From Streptomyces griseoluteus (lineage in GTDB: Bacteria; Actinomycetota; Actinomycetes; Streptomycetales; Streptomycetaceae), in assembly GCF_004784465.1 (NCBI RefSeq), contig NZ_SRRU01000003.1, forward strand, positions 186,001-250,000: DNA of 64,000 nt, read 5' to 3'. The position numbers were made by a program, and so were the translations under genes. Shown here one piece after another: positions 15,221 to 24,497 of this stretch; the first letter of the stretch is position 1; every line of letters starts with the position of its first letter. The notes under the pieces are model-generated. The model was not told the DNA's origin. It made no database searches and saw nothing but the letters and a program-made list of their open reading frames with translations.

Positions 15221-16018
15221 TCAGTGGGCCGTCCAGCCGCCGTCCAGCACCAGGGAGGTGCCGGTGACGAAGGACGCCTGTGGGCCGCAGAGATAGGCGA
15301 CGGCCTCCGCGACCTCCTCGGGTTCGATCAGCCGGCGCAGCGCGCTGTCCTTGAGCAGGACCTCGGAGAGGACCTGCTCCTCCGGGATGCCGTGCGCCTC
15401 GGCCTGGTCGGCGATCTGCTTCTCCACCAGCGGAGTGCGCACATAGGCGGGGTTCACACAGTTCGACGTCACACCATGGGGGGCGCCCTCCAGCGCGGCC
15501 GTCTTGGACAGCCCCTCCAGCCCATGTTTGGCCGCCACATAGGCCGACTTGAAGGCAGAGGCGCGCAGCCCATGGACGGAGGACACATTGACGATGCGCC
15601 CCCAGCCCTGCGCGTACATGTGGGGCAACGCCCCGCGGATGAGCCGGAACGGCGCCTCCAGCATCACCGTCAGCACGGTGTGGAAGACCTCGGGCGGGAA
15701 CTCCTCCAGCGGCCGCACCAGTTGCAGCCCGGCGTTGTTGACCAGTACGTCGGTCCCTGCGGCGGCCCGCTCGGCCGCGTCGAGGTCGGAGAGATCCAGC
15801 ACCCGGGGCACGACCCGGCCGGCGAGACCCTCGGCCCGGCCGGCCAGCTCGTCCAGCCCCGCCGCGTCCAGGTCGAGCGCACGCACCTCCGCCCCGGCCG
15901 CCGCGAGCCGCAGCGCGCACGCGCTGCCGATGCCGCCGGCCGCCCCGGTGACGAGGGCGACCCGGCCGGCGAGGTCCAGGGCGGAAGGGGTACTGGGCTG
16001 GGGGCTGGACGAGATCAT
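15221..16018 (-). CDS. bdhA: 3-hydroxybutyrate dehydrogenase (SDR), 265 aa
   Basis: This is a classical SDR: NAD-binding TGAAGGIG (near residue 25), NNAG, the catalytic Ser in NVSSVHGLRAS, and YVAAK with Tyr and Lys. The VHGLRAS and FKSAYVAAKHGLEGL stretches and the C-terminal FVTGTSLVLDGGWTAH are typical of D-3-hydroxybutyrate dehydrogenases, which convert 3-hydroxybutyrate to acetoacetate with NAD+ in the cytoplasm. The gene precedes the PucR/GAF regulator. The transporter that often completes this set is reduced to a stump at 12960-13157. Confidence 0.82.
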   Translation of the reverse strand: MISSSPQPSTPSALDLAGRVALVTGAAGGIGSACALRLAAAGAEVRALDLDAAGLDELAGRAEGLAGRVVPRVLDLSDLDAAERAAAGTDVLVNNAGLQLVRPLEEFPPEVFHTVLTVMLEAPFRLIRGALPHMYAQGWGRIVNVSSVHGLRASAFKSAYVAAKHGLEGLSKTAALEGAPHGVTSNCVNPAYVRTPLVEKQIADQAEAHGIPEEQVLSEVLLKDSALRRLIEPEEVAEAVAYLCGPQASFVTGTSLVLDGGWTAH

Positions 16019-16073
16019 GTCTCGACCCTAGTGACGCGCCCCCGGCTCACCACATAGGGCGAGAACCCATACT

Positions 16074-16553
16074 TCAGCCAAGAGTCATGGGGTCGAACCA
16101 TGTGGGTGTCTCGGACAGAGCCTGCTTGATCCGGAACAACGAGAACTCGTTCAGCTCCGGCAGAGCGTCCACCGCGAACCAGCCCACGTCCAGCGACTCG
16201 TCGTCGTTGACCCGCGCCTCGCCGCCCACGGCCCGGCAGCGGAAGGTGATGTCCATGTACTGGCACTCGTCACCGTTGCCGTAGGTGACCGGTTGGAGGG
16301 CCTGCACCAGGACGACCCGCTCGGGCACGCAGTGCACGGCCGTCTCCTCGAAGACCTCGCGCACCGCGCACGCGGCGGGCTGCTCCCCCGGCTCCGGGAT
16401 GCCGCCGACCACCGACCACTTGCGGGTGTCGGCGCGGCGGCCCAGCAGCACCCGCCCCTCGTCGTCGAAGACGATCGCGGTGACACCGGGGAGCCAGAGC
16501 AACTGGGTGCCCGCCGTGGCCCGGAGCGCGGTGATGAATTCAGGTGTAGCCAT
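16074..16553 (-). CDS. Nudix hydrolase, 159 aa
   Basis: The complete Nudix box reads GGIPEPGEQPAACAVREVFE followed by ETAV, matching Gx5Ex7REUxEExGU apart from the last glycine. The protein also has VVGGIPEPGEQ and LLGRRAD before the box. It hydrolyses nucleoside diphosphate-type substrates, exact substrate unknown. It ends about 55 bp from the dehydrogenase start and stands alone, with Lnt upstream on the same strand. Confidence 0.85.
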   Translation of the reverse strand: MATPEFITALRATAGTQLLWLPGVTAIVFDDEGRVLLGRRADTRKWSVVGGIPEPGEQPAACAVREVFEETAVHCVPERVVLVQALQPVTYGNGDECQYMDITFRCRAVGGEARVNDDESLDVGWFAVDALPELNEFSLFRIKQALSETPTWFDPMTLG

Positions 16554-16621
16554 GGCCCCGACCCTAAACGGCCGGACCCCGGCCGGCCGCCACGGCCAGG
16601 CGCATCTCCCCGGACGTACGG

Positions 16622-18226
16622 CTAGACGCCGGAGGCGCGCCGACCGCGTGCCGCCATCGCGCCCGCCCAGCCCAGACCGCCCGCCGCGACCAGCAGCAGC
16701 GCCAGCTCGGGCAGGATGCCGAGCCGGGTCGCGGGCGTCTCGGAGGTGCGCAGCGGCACCTTCATGTCGATGTGTGCGGGGACGAACATCCCGGTGTGCC
16801 GCGCGACCCGCCCGTCCGGCATGATCACCGCGCTGACACCGCTGGTCACCGGCACGGTCACGGTGCGGCTGTGCTCGACGGCGCGGACGCGGGACATGGC
16901 GAGCTGCTGGTAGGTCATCTCGCTCCGGTCGAAGGTGGCGTTGTTGCTCGGCACGGAGATCATCTGTGCGCCGTGGGTGACGGTGTCCCGCACGGCCCAG
17001 TCGAACGCGGCCTCGTAGCAGGTGGCGAGGCCGACCTTGACGCGGCCGAAGCCGAAGACGCCCGGCTTGTCACCCCGGCTGAAGTCCTGGCGAACCATGC
17101 TGGTCCACTCGCCGTTGATCGCGCCGATGAGCGAGCGCATCGGGAGGTACTCACCGAAGGGCTGCACCTGGCGCTTGTCATAGGTCTGGAGCGGGCCCTT
17201 GACCGGGTCCCAGAGGATCTGCTCGTTGAGGAGCCTGCCGTCCCGCTCGACGACCGAGCCGACCGAGACGGGCGCGTCGATCGCCTCGGCGGCGCCCTGG
17301 ATGACGGCGGCCGCGTCGGGGGCGGCGAAGGGGTCGATGTCGGAGGAGTTCTCCGGCCAGAGCACGAAGTCCGGGCGCGGCTCCTTGCCCGCCGCGACCC
17401 GGGCGGCGAGACGGCGGGTCTCCCGCGCGTGGTAGTCGAGCACGGCGCGCCGCTGGGCGTTGAACTCCAGCCCCGCGCGCGGCACGTTGCCCTGGATCAC
17501 CGCCACGGTCGCGGTCCCCGCCTCGGCCTTGTCGCTGACCAGCCCACGCGCGCCGACCGCGCTCACCACCGGCACCGCGACACTGAGCAGCGCGACGGCG
17601 GCGGCGGACCGCCGCACCTCGCCGTCGCGGCGGCGCAGGACCAGCCGGACGATCTCGAAGAGGCCGAAGCCGCACAGGACGACGCCGAAACCGAGCACCG
17701 GGGTGCCGCCCAGCGCGGCGAGCGGCAGGAAGACGCCGTCCGCCTGGCCGAAGGCGACCTTGCCCCAGGGGAAACCGCCGAACGGCATCCGCGCGCGTAC
17801 CGCTTCTCCGGCCGTCCACAGCGCCGCCGCCCACAGGGGCCGGCCGGGCAGCCGGGACACGGCGGCGATGCCGGCGCCGACCAGGGCGACGTAGACCGCC
17901 TCGATGACGACCAGCGCGATCCAGGGGCCGGGGCCGACCTCCACGCCGGTCCACACCAGGAGCGGCAGCAGGAAGCCGAGGCCGAAGAGGTAGCCGAGGC
18001 CGAGCGCCGTCTTCCAGGTCCGGCCGCGCAGCGCCCAGGCGAAGCCGGCGAACGCGGGCAGCGCCAGCCACCACAGGGTGCGGGGCGGGAAGCTGACGTA
18101 GAGGAGCACGCCGCTCAGCGCGGACACGAGGGCCGGGACCAGGCGGATCAGACGGGCGCGGGCGCCCTTGGCCGGAGGCTGCTGGAGCCGGTCCGGCCGG
18201 TCCACGGAAGTTGCGGTGACGGTCAC
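16622..18226 (-). CDS. lnt: Apolipoprotein N-acyltransferase, 534 aa
   Basis: About six N-terminal transmembrane helices (residues 25-230) precede a nitrilase-like domain (about 245-500) and a last helix near the C-terminus. The catalytic glutamate is in LWPENSSD and the cysteine in GLATCYEAAFDW; the lysine lies between them. The enzyme adds the third acyl chain to lipoproteins at the outer face of the membrane. Length is usual for the family. The GTG start has only a weak ribosome site. Confidence 0.92.
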   Translation of the reverse strand: MTVTATSVDRPDRLQQPPAKGARARLIRLVPALVSALSGVLLYVSFPPRTLWWLALPAFAGFAWALRGRTWKTALGLGYLFGLGFLLPLLVWTGVEVGPGPWIALVVIEAVYVALVGAGIAAVSRLPGRPLWAAALWTAGEAVRARMPFGGFPWGKVAFGQADGVFLPLAALGGTPVLGFGVVLCGFGLFEIVRLVLRRRDGEVRRSAAAVALLSVAVPVVSAVGARGLVSDKAEAGTATVAVIQGNVPRAGLEFNAQRRAVLDYHARETRRLAARVAAGKEPRPDFVLWPENSSDIDPFAAPDAAAVIQGAAEAIDAPVSVGSVVERDGRLLNEQILWDPVKGPLQTYDKRQVQPFGEYLPMRSLIGAINGEWTSMVRQDFSRGDKPGVFGFGRVKVGLATCYEAAFDWAVRDTVTHGAQMISVPSNNATFDRSEMTYQQLAMSRVRAVEHSRTVTVPVTSGVSAVIMPDGRVARHTGMFVPAHIDMKVPLRTSETPATRLGILPELALLLVAAGGLGWAGAMAARGRRASGV

Positions 18227-18414
18227 CCTGGGGAGTGTACGGCGGTCCGCACAGCCCCTGACATGCCGGTCATCACGGCATTCCCGCGCAACTCGTCCAC
18301 AAATCGGCCCGCAGCCATTAGCGTGATCCGAGCCTCGGCGGTGCGGCCGGTCCCGGCCGGATGCCGTCGCGAGGTGCGGCCACAGGTCGGGGGACCGGGT
18401 GCGAGGGGCTACGG

Positions 18415-19473
18415 GTGGCGTCGACGGGGATGGAGTACGCGTCCGGGACGGACGCGGACCGTGCGGGACGAAGCGTGTCCGACGGTGCGGGGATGATCCT
18501 GCTCGGGCTGTGCGCGGCCTGGTCGCTGATGTCGGCGGCGGCGCACGACGGGCGGCCGGAGGGGATGCTGCTGGCGGTGCTCGCCACCGCGGCGGGCTGC
18601 GCGGCGGGACGGATGTCGGGGGCGCTGCTCCCCGTGGCCGCGCCGTGTGCCGGGGCGGCGGCCGCTCTGGTGCTGGCCGTGACGATGCCCGGCGCGCTGC
18701 CGGGCCCGGCCTACGCGGCTCCGCTCGGGCAGGCCGGCGCCGTGGCCGCGCTGCTGGCGCTGACCACCGGGGCGCTGTGCTGCGCCGCCTGGTCGACCCC
18801 GGTGCCGGCGATGCGGCCGCTGTTGTGGCTGCTGGCGGCGGCGATGGTGCCGGCCGGGGCGGTGCTGGGGTCGCCGGGCGGCTGCGCGGCCGGGGGCGCC
18901 GTACTGCTGTGCTCGGTGGCCGCCGGTTCGACGCCGTACCGGGGTGCGGGGCTCGCCGGGCTGGCGGTCGTGGCCGGGGCTGCGGTGGGCGCGGTGTGCG
19001 GGCTGGCGTCGGGGGTGCTGCCGGGTGGGTGCGCCGCGGAGTTCACGGAGCGGATCGGGCCGTACCGGGTGGAGCTGTGGGGCCGGGCGGTGCGGCTGGC
19101 CCATGAGGCGCCGGTGTGGGGTGTGGGGCCGGGGCGCTTCGGGACGCCGGGTGATCCGGCGGGGCGGCCGCATTCGGCACCGCTGCAGTTGCTGGCCGAG
19201 CAGGGGGTGGTGGGGGCGCTGCTGCTGGCGGCGGTGTTCGGGTGGGTGCTGCACGCGCTGTGGCGGGCGACGCGGCCGACGCCGGTGGTGCTGACGGCGG
19301 GGGCGGCGCTCACGGCGCTGGCGGTGATCGCGTCGGTGGGTGACGCGCTGAGCTTCACCACGGTGACGGCGGGCGCGGGACTGCTGGCCGGGTGGGCCAC
19401 GGCCCGCCCGTGGGGCGAGGAGGAGCGGGTGCCCAGCGTGGAGCCGCTGCCCCGGCAGGAGACGGTGGGGTGA
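18415..19473 (+). CDS. O-antigen ligase-like membrane protein, 352 aa
   Basis: Almost the whole protein is hydrophobic (about ten helices). Near residue 215-270 is the Wzy_C-type signature: RVELWGRAVRLAHEAPVWGV, then GPGRFGTP and HSAPLQLLAEQGVVGALLL. Proteins of this fold transfer or polymerise polysaccharide at the membrane. GTG 18415 is chosen because GAGGGG is 6 bases upstream; an ATG at 18430 is also possible. It is monocistronic and divergent from lnt. No polysaccharide genes are adjacent, so the substrate is unknown. Confidence 0.75.
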   Translation: MASTGMEYASGTDADRAGRSVSDGAGMILLGLCAAWSLMSAAAHDGRPEGMLLAVLATAAGCAAGRMSGALLPVAAPCAGAAAALVLAVTMPGALPGPAYAAPLGQAGAVAALLALTTGALCCAAWSTPVPAMRPLLWLLAAAMVPAGAVLGSPGGCAAGGAVLLCSVAAGSTPYRGAGLAGLAVVAGAAVGAVCGLASGVLPGGCAAEFTERIGPYRVELWGRAVRLAHEAPVWGVGPGRFGTPGDPAGRPHSAPLQLLAEQGVVGALLLAAVFGWVLHALWRATRPTPVVLTAGAALTALAVIASVGDALSFTTVTAGAGLLAGWATARPWGEEERVPSVEPLPRQETVG

Positions 19474-19479
19474 GCGGGG

Positions 19480-20025
19480 TCAGTGCGCGTTGTCCGGGGT
19501 GATGGCGCGCAGCCGGGCCCGGATGACGCGGACGGCCGACTCGGCGTTGTCCACGGTGATGGTGAAGGTGTGGCCGTCCCACAGGGTGAGCACGATGCCC
19601 TCGCCCCGGCGGACGACCACGGCGGTGCCCTTGTCGGGGCGCCAGCGGTAGCCCCAGCCGCCCCAGTGGCGGGGGGTGACGTGCGGGACGTACTCGGCGT
19701 CGACGACCTGGGAGAGCGGGATGCGGCGGCGCGGCAGGCCGACATGGCCGCAGCGCACCTCCAGGGCGTCCCGGTCCAGCTTGAGATCGACGTGCACGAA
19801 GGCCAGCGTGCCGAACAGGACGAGCAGCCCGACCGCGATGCAGCCCACGACGGACATGACCAGGGCGATGATCCCGGAGGTCCACGCGGACTGCACGGCC
19901 AGCTCGATGCCGAGCGCCATGCAGGCGGCACCGGCCAGCGCCAGTACCCATTGCACGCGGTTGGTGGCGCGTCCGGTCCAGGCGTCGGGATGCGGGGCGT
20001 CCTCGGCGTCGCGGTGCTCCCTCAT
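19480..20025 (-). CDS. Membrane protein with PH-like domain, 181 aa
   Basis: Two transmembrane helices (VLALAGAACMALGIELAV and IIALVMSVVGCIAVGLLVL) are followed by a cytoplasmic beta-rich domain (residues about 90-175) with LDRDALEVRCGHVGLPRRRI, GYRWRPDKG and EGIVLTLWDGHTFTITVDN. This is the layout of the small actinobacterial DUF3093/bPH-type membrane proteins. Function is unknown. No Shine-Dalgarno precedes ATG 20025, so the message may be leaderless or the start slightly different. Confidence 0.7.
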   Translation of the reverse strand: MREHRDAEDAPHPDAWTGRATNRVQWVLALAGAACMALGIELAVQSAWTSGIIALVMSVVGCIAVGLLVLFGTLAFVHVDLKLDRDALEVRCGHVGLPRRRIPLSQVVDAEYVPHVTPRHWGGWGYRWRPDKGTAVVVRRGEGIVLTLWDGHTFTITVDNAESAVRVIRARLRAITPDNAH

Positions 20026-20131
20026 GTCTATGAGGTTACCCAGGTTCCGCCGTGGTGGTATCCGGTCACGGAGAGGTATTGCTCCGGGCGGCAGGGCGGG
20101 CCGACGGACCGCGCGGCGGCCGCGCCCGGTG

Positions 20132-20929
20132 TCACATCCGGTCGGCGAGCGGACCGGCCGAAGGCAGCAGCCGTCCCTCGGCGTAGTGCAGCGCGGCCGC
20201 GGGCAGTGCGCCGCCCTCGCGGCCGCTGAGCAGCACGGTGAGGGAGCCCACGGCGGGGGCGTCGGGAGCGGGCAGCTCACCGATACGGCGCAGCGCCTGG
20301 GTGGCGACGGCCCCGGCGGAGCCGTGCAGGACGAGCGGGGCGGCCCCCGGCTGCTGCACGGCGGCACGGATGCGGTCCGCGACGAGTTCGTAGTGGGTGC
20401 AGCCGAGGACGACGGTCGTGACGTCCGGCGGGGTGAGTTCCGCGGCGGCGGCGACGGTCGCGGTGATGGCCTGCTCGTCGGCGTGCTCGACGGCCTCGGC
20501 CAGCCCCCAGCAGGGCACCTCGGTGACCTTGACGCCGTGCGCGAAGTCCTCGATCAGACCGCGCTGGTAGGGGCTGCCGGTGGTGGCGGGGGTCGCCCAG
20601 ATCGCCACGTGTCCGCCGCCGGCCGAGGCGGGCTTGATCGCGGGTACGGTGCCGATCACCGGGATGCCGGGTTCGCACAGGGCGCGCAGCGCGGGCAGCG
20701 CGTGCACGGAGGCGGTGTTGCAGCCGACGATGAGGGCGTCCGGCCGGCGGGCGGCGGCGGCCTCGGCGACGGCCACGGCACGCCGGGTCAGGTCCTCGGG
20801 GGTGCGCGGCCCCCAGGGCATGCCGTCGGGGTCGAGGGAAAGCACGAGATCCGCGTCGGGCCGAAGACGGCGTACCGCCGCGGTGGCTGCGAGGAGGCCG
20901 ATTCCGGAGTCCATGAGCGCGATCTTCAC
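20132..20929 (-). CDS. Glutamate racemase-family protein, 265 aa
   Basis: The two cysteines of the Asp/Glu racemase family are present: Cys70 in VGCNTAS and Cys177 in LGCTHYE. The N-terminal MDSGIG matches the DSGxGG substrate loop with a Leu instead of the second Gly. D-glutamate supply for peptidoglycan is the family role, but the altered loop and isolation from other murein genes leave a paralogous racemase possible. The GTG at 20929 gives the start VKIALMDSG. It is divergent from the HpnB-like gene, with 57 bp between starts. Confidence 0.75.
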   Translation of the reverse strand: MKIALMDSGIGLLAATAAVRRLRPDADLVLSLDPDGMPWGPRTPEDLTRRAVAVAEAAAARRPDALIVGCNTASVHALPALRALCEPGIPVIGTVPAIKPASAGGGHVAIWATPATTGSPYQRGLIEDFAHGVKVTEVPCWGLAEAVEHADEQAITATVAAAAELTPPDVTTVVLGCTHYELVADRIRAAVQQPGAAPLVLHGSAGAVATQALRRIGELPAPDAPAVGSLTVLLSGREGGALPAAALHYAEGRLLPSAGPLADRM

Positions 20930-20986
20930 CCGGCCACGATAGTCGATGACCACCGGTGGGCCGTTCCGGTGGGGCAGACTGCGGCC

Positions 20987-22162
20987 GTGAGCGCCATCGT
21001 GTGGACCGCCGCCGTATCCCTCGCCGTCTGGTGCTGGCTGCTGCTGGGCCAGGGGTTTTTCTGGCGCACCGATGTACGGCTCCCGCCGCGCCGCGAGCCC
21101 GGGGAGTGGCCGTCGGTCTGCGTGGTGGTACCGGCCCGCGACGAGGCGGCCGTGCTGCCCGCGAGCCTGCCCTCGCTGCTCGCCCAGGACTATCCGGGCC
21201 GGGCGGAGGTCTTCCTGGTGGACGACGGCAGCCGCGACGGCACCGGCGAGCTGGCCCGCGAGCTGTCCGCGCGGCACGGCGGGCTGCCGCTCACGGTGGA
21301 CTCCCCCGGCGAGCCGCCCCGGGACTGGACCGGCAAGCTGTGGGCGGTCCGGCACGGGATCGCGCTGGCACGCGCGCGTGACCCCGAGTTCCTGCTGCTG
21401 ACGGACGCGGACATCGCGCACGCCCCGGACAGCCTGCGCTCCCTGGTCGCGGCGGCCCGTACGGGCGATTTCGACCTGGTGTCCCAGATGGCCCGGCTGC
21501 GCGCGGAGAGCCCCTGGGAGCGGCTGGTGGTCCCGGCCTTCGTCTACTTCTTCGCCCAGCTCTACCCCTTCCGCCGGATCGGCCGCCGGGGCGCCCGTAC
21601 GACGGCGGCGGCCGGGGGCTGTGTGCTGCTGCGGACGGACATGGCCGAGCGGGCCCGCATTCCGGACGCCGTCCGGCACGCGGTCATCGACGACGTGGCC
21701 CTCGCGCGCGCGGTGCGGGCGAATGGCGGCCATCTCTGGCTCGGCCTGGCGGACCGGGTGGACAGCGTGCGCCCGTATCCGGGTCTGGGCGAACTGTGGC
21801 GCATGGTCTCGCGCAGCGCGTACGCCCAGCTCAGGCACAGTCCGGCGTTGCTGCTGGGCACTGTGGCGGGGCTGGCGCTGGTGTATCTGGTGCCGCCCTT
21901 GGCGGTGGTGGCGGGCGCGGTCGCGGAGAGCGCGTCGGCGTGCACGCTGGGCGCGGTGGCGTGGGCGGTGATGGCGGCGACGTATGTGCCGATGCTGCGT
22001 TACTACCGGCAGCCGCTGTGGCTCGCTCCCCTGTTGCCGTTCACGGCGTTCCTCTATCTGCTGATGACGCTCGACTCGGCGCTCCAGCACTACCGGGGCC
22101 GGGGCGCCGCCTGGAAGGGCCGCACCTACGCGCGTCCCGACGCCGTGCCGGACGAGGGATGA
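20987..22162 (+). CDS. hpnB: HpnB-like family 2 glycosyltransferase, 391 aa
   Basis: One N-terminal helix is followed by a GT2 domain (about 45-260: VVVPARDEAAVLPASLPSLL, VDDGSRDGT, LLTDADIAHAPDSL, with DxD-type aspartates) and four C-terminal helices. The pieces DWTGKLWAVRHG, YFFAQLYPFRRIG, AAAGGCVLLR, SAYAQLRHSPALLLGTVAG and RGAAWKGRTY match the hopene-associated glycosyltransferase family HpnB. Hopanoid genes are not adjacent, so the acceptor is unproven. The start is a GTG at 20987. It converges on the TerD gene 7 bases downstream. Confidence 0.8.
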   Translation: MSAIVWTAAVSLAVWCWLLLGQGFFWRTDVRLPPRREPGEWPSVCVVVPARDEAAVLPASLPSLLAQDYPGRAEVFLVDDGSRDGTGELARELSARHGGLPLTVDSPGEPPRDWTGKLWAVRHGIALARARDPEFLLLTDADIAHAPDSLRSLVAAARTGDFDLVSQMARLRAESPWERLVVPAFVYFFAQLYPFRRIGRRGARTTAAAGGCVLLRTDMAERARIPDAVRHAVIDDVALARAVRANGGHLWLGLADRVDSVRPYPGLGELWRMVSRSAYAQLRHSPALLLGTVAGLALVYLVPPLAVVAGAVAESASACTLGAVAWAVMAATYVPMLRYYRQPLWLAPLLPFTAFLYLLMTLDSALQHYRGRGAAWKGRTYARPDAVPDEG

Positions 22163-22169
22163 AGCCGGC

Positions 22170-23339
22170 TCATTTGCGGCCCGGCGTCCAGTTCATGCCC
22201 CAGCCGTAGGCCCGGTCGACAGTGCGCTGCGGGCTCACCCCGCGCTCCGGGACCAGGTAGCGGGCCTCGCGCCGGACGACGAGGTCGCCGCCCGCGCCGG
22301 TGATCAGCGCGAGCGCGCACACCGTGGAGGGGACCGTGCACTCGTCCAGCGAGAAGTCGATCGGGGCGCCGTGCTGCGGCCGGAGGGTGACGGTGGCGTG
22401 CAGGTCGGCGAAGGAGCTGGCGCCCTCGTAGATGGTGACGAAGACCAGGACCCGTCTGAGGTGCGCCTTGTGGTCGAGGCTGATGGTGAGGTTCTCGCCG
22501 TCCGCCACCGCCCCGGTCCGGTCGTCGCCGTCCAGGTGGATGTACGGCGGCCGCTCCAGCGCTCCGAAGGCGTTGCCGAGGGCCTGTACGACGCCCCTGC
22601 GGCCGTCGCTGAGTTCGTACAGGGCGCACAGGTCGAGGTCCAGGTCACCGGCTCCGGGACCCCGGCGACGGCCGGTGAGGTGCTTGGCGGACTGCCAGTT
22701 GAGGTTGACGCGCATGACGCCGGAGGTGCCGCCCTGCTTGGCCAGGGACACCGAGGGGGCCGCCTTGGTGAGCGTGACCCTGGAAGGCGGAGCGGGAGGC
22801 GGTGCCGGGTGCTGGGGTACGTCGACGGTGATGCCGAAGTCCGTCGCCAGGCCCTCGAGCCCGCTGTCGTAGCCCTGGCCCACGGCCCGGAACTTCCAGG
22901 CGCCCTGGCGGCGGTAGAACTCGCCGAGCACGAAGGCGGTCTCCACGGTGGCACCGGTGCTGTCGAAACGGGCGGCGGTGTCTCCCGTGGCGGGGTCCAG
23001 GACCTGGACGGCGAGACCGGGGACCTGACCGAAGGTGCCGCCGTCGGCCGAGGCCGCGAGGACGATCCGCTCGATGCCGGCCTCCGCGCGCGCGAGGTCG
23101 ACGAGCAGGGTGTCGGTGACCTGCGCCCCGTTGGTCTTCCTGCCCGCGTGGCGGACCGCACCGGAGGGGTGGACGGGCTGGTTGTAGAAGACGAAGTCGT
23201 CGTCCGCGCGGACCCTGCCCCTCGCCAGGAGCAGTGCCGAGGCGTCCACGTCGGGGATGCCGGGGCCCGCCCGGCGGGTCACCTCGACGCGGAGCACGGT
23301 GGCGGGCACCGGTGTGTTCGACCCCTTGGGCATTGACAT
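22170..23339 (-). CDS. Tandem TerD/TerA-type tellurium resistance protein, 389 aa
   Basis: The first half (about 10-170) is a TerD domain with Ca-binding features ([61 protein letters not shown]). After a Pro-rich linker a second TerD-like half follows (about 210-375), shaped like TerA ([35 protein letters not shown]). Family members act in stress responses and often occur near membranes. GGGGGCGGAC precedes ATG 23339. Next to it is an unrelated Pro-rich protein gene, divergent. Confidence 0.88.
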   Translation of the reverse strand: MSMPKGSNTPVPATVLRVEVTRRAGPGIPDVDASALLLARGRVRADDDFVFYNQPVHPSGAVRHAGRKTNGAQVTDTLLVDLARAEAGIERIVLAASADGGTFGQVPGLAVQVLDPATGDTAARFDSTGATVETAFVLGEFYRRQGAWKFRAVGQGYDSGLEGLATDFGITVDVPQHPAPPPAPPSRVTLTKAAPSVSLAKQGGTSGVMRVNLNWQSAKHLTGRRRGPGAGDLDLDLCALYELSDGRRGVVQALGNAFGALERPPYIHLDGDDRTGAVADGENLTISLDHKAHLRRVLVFVTIYEGASSFADLHATVTLRPQHGAPIDFSLDECTVPSTVCALALITGAGGDLVVRREARYLVPERGVSPQRTVDRAYGWGMNWTPGRK

Positions 23340-23544
23340 GTCCGCCCCCATTTGTACAACGACCGACGCTCCGTCAACCGCCGGTAACAGGACAGGAACT
23401 CGCCTTTTACACGATCCAGGCGTCGAATAGAGTCCATTTTTGGCAAGTTCGCTCGGATTAGCGATCCCAGATCGCCGCCGACACGGAAAACAACCCTCTT
23501 ATCGGTCTCCCCAACCAGCACATCGTGGGCTTAACTTATGTGCC

Positions 23545-24009
23545 ATGACCTCCCCCCGCTCCACCTATGGCGGCGGCTACTACTCCGCCTCCTTCCCGGA
23601 CACCCCGATCTACGACTCGCTCGTGGCCGAGCGGGGCACCCCGCAGATCGCCCCGATCAGGGTCCCGGCCGCCTATGACACCGGTATCGGCATGCAGTCC
23701 TCCCCGGGCATGCCCTCCCCCGGCGGCAACCTCCCCGCACTGCCCTCCGCTCTTCCCGCGCTGCCCGCGGCTCCCTCGCCGCAGCCCGCGTACGGCTACC
23801 CGCAGGCGCACCAGGCGCCCCAGATGCAGCCGACGCCCACGGCGTACATCCCGCAGCAGGCCGGCGCCCCGCGCGGCTACCCCGGCGCGCAGCCCCAGCC
23901 GCCGCGCCCGGCACCCTCGGGCTACGAGGCGATGCGCCCGGCCGCTCCCCGGCCGCCGCAGCAGCCGTACCAGGATCCGTACAACAACCAGCAGTACCGC
24001 GGCTACTGA
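23545..24009 (+). CDS. Proline/glutamine-rich conserved Streptomyces protein, 154 aa
   Basis: The N-terminus STYGGGYYSASFPDTPIYDS followed by LVAERGTPQIAPIRVPAAYD is a block that I associate with a conserved uncharacterised Streptomyces family. The rest (from about 60) is low-complexity Pro, Gln, Ala and Tyr with YGYPQAHQAP-type repeats, likely disordered. There is no membrane segment or signal peptide. It is divergent from the TerD gene, with a promoter region of about 200 bases between them. Function unknown. Confidence 0.75.
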   Translation: MTSPRSTYGGGYYSASFPDTPIYDSLVAERGTPQIAPIRVPAAYDTGIGMQSSPGMPSPGGNLPALPSALPALPAAPSPQPAYGYPQAHQAPQMQPTPTAYIPQQAGAPRGYPGAQPQPPRPAPSGYEAMRPAAPRPPQQPYQDPYNNQQYRGY

Positions 24010-24497
24010 GCCCATCCCGCTCTTCGTAGCGGCCGTCCGGCTCCGGGAACGCGACTCCGCGATCGACCGACGTCCACCGTGACCAGCGGTGGTGCCGGCT
24101 CGACAACGGGGGGAGGTCGTCACCCCGCCCGAGCCGTCCCGTCCCCCGTGTGCCGTCGCCGGGCTGTCTCCCGGCGACGGCATTCGTCTGTCCACCTCCG
24201 CTCGTCCTCCCCTGACAGTGCCCGTACCCCGTCACACCCGGAACATGCCGATCACTTTTCCCCACCGCGCGGAAGGGCGCGTGTCCACCTCCGGCACCCC
24301 GTCACCGCTGGTCGGCTGTTCGGACAGGGGAACCGGGAACTCCCCCCGCACCAGGGTCGTTGGGCGAACATGAGAAGTCCGTGAGAGAAACCGCCGGGAC
24401 GTGACGTCCCTCTCCCGTGCCTCTTCACCGGGCCGGGGGGTGAGCGGGGCCGGCACTGGGCAGGACAGGGGGCGTCGGAGCGAAGGGGGTGGGGGAC
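24010..24497. other. Non-coding gap with one strong hairpin
   Basis: No convincing gene is seen. A perfect 12-bp stem (GCCGTCGCCGGG, 24152-24163 and 24170-24181) lies 143 bases after the upstream stop and is probably a terminator. The remainder should hold the promoter of the following gene; no consensus -35/-10 pair stands out. Confidence 0.5.
24152..24181. terminator. Hairpin downstream of the Pro-rich protein gene
   Basis: Perfect 12-bp arms with a 6-base loop, no U-tract. Confidence 0.6.

Noticed and set aside
18409..19254. Minus-strand frame opposite the O-antigen-ligase-like gene
   Set aside because: Arg/His/Pro-rich antisense shadow; the plus frame has clear membrane helices and a family motif.
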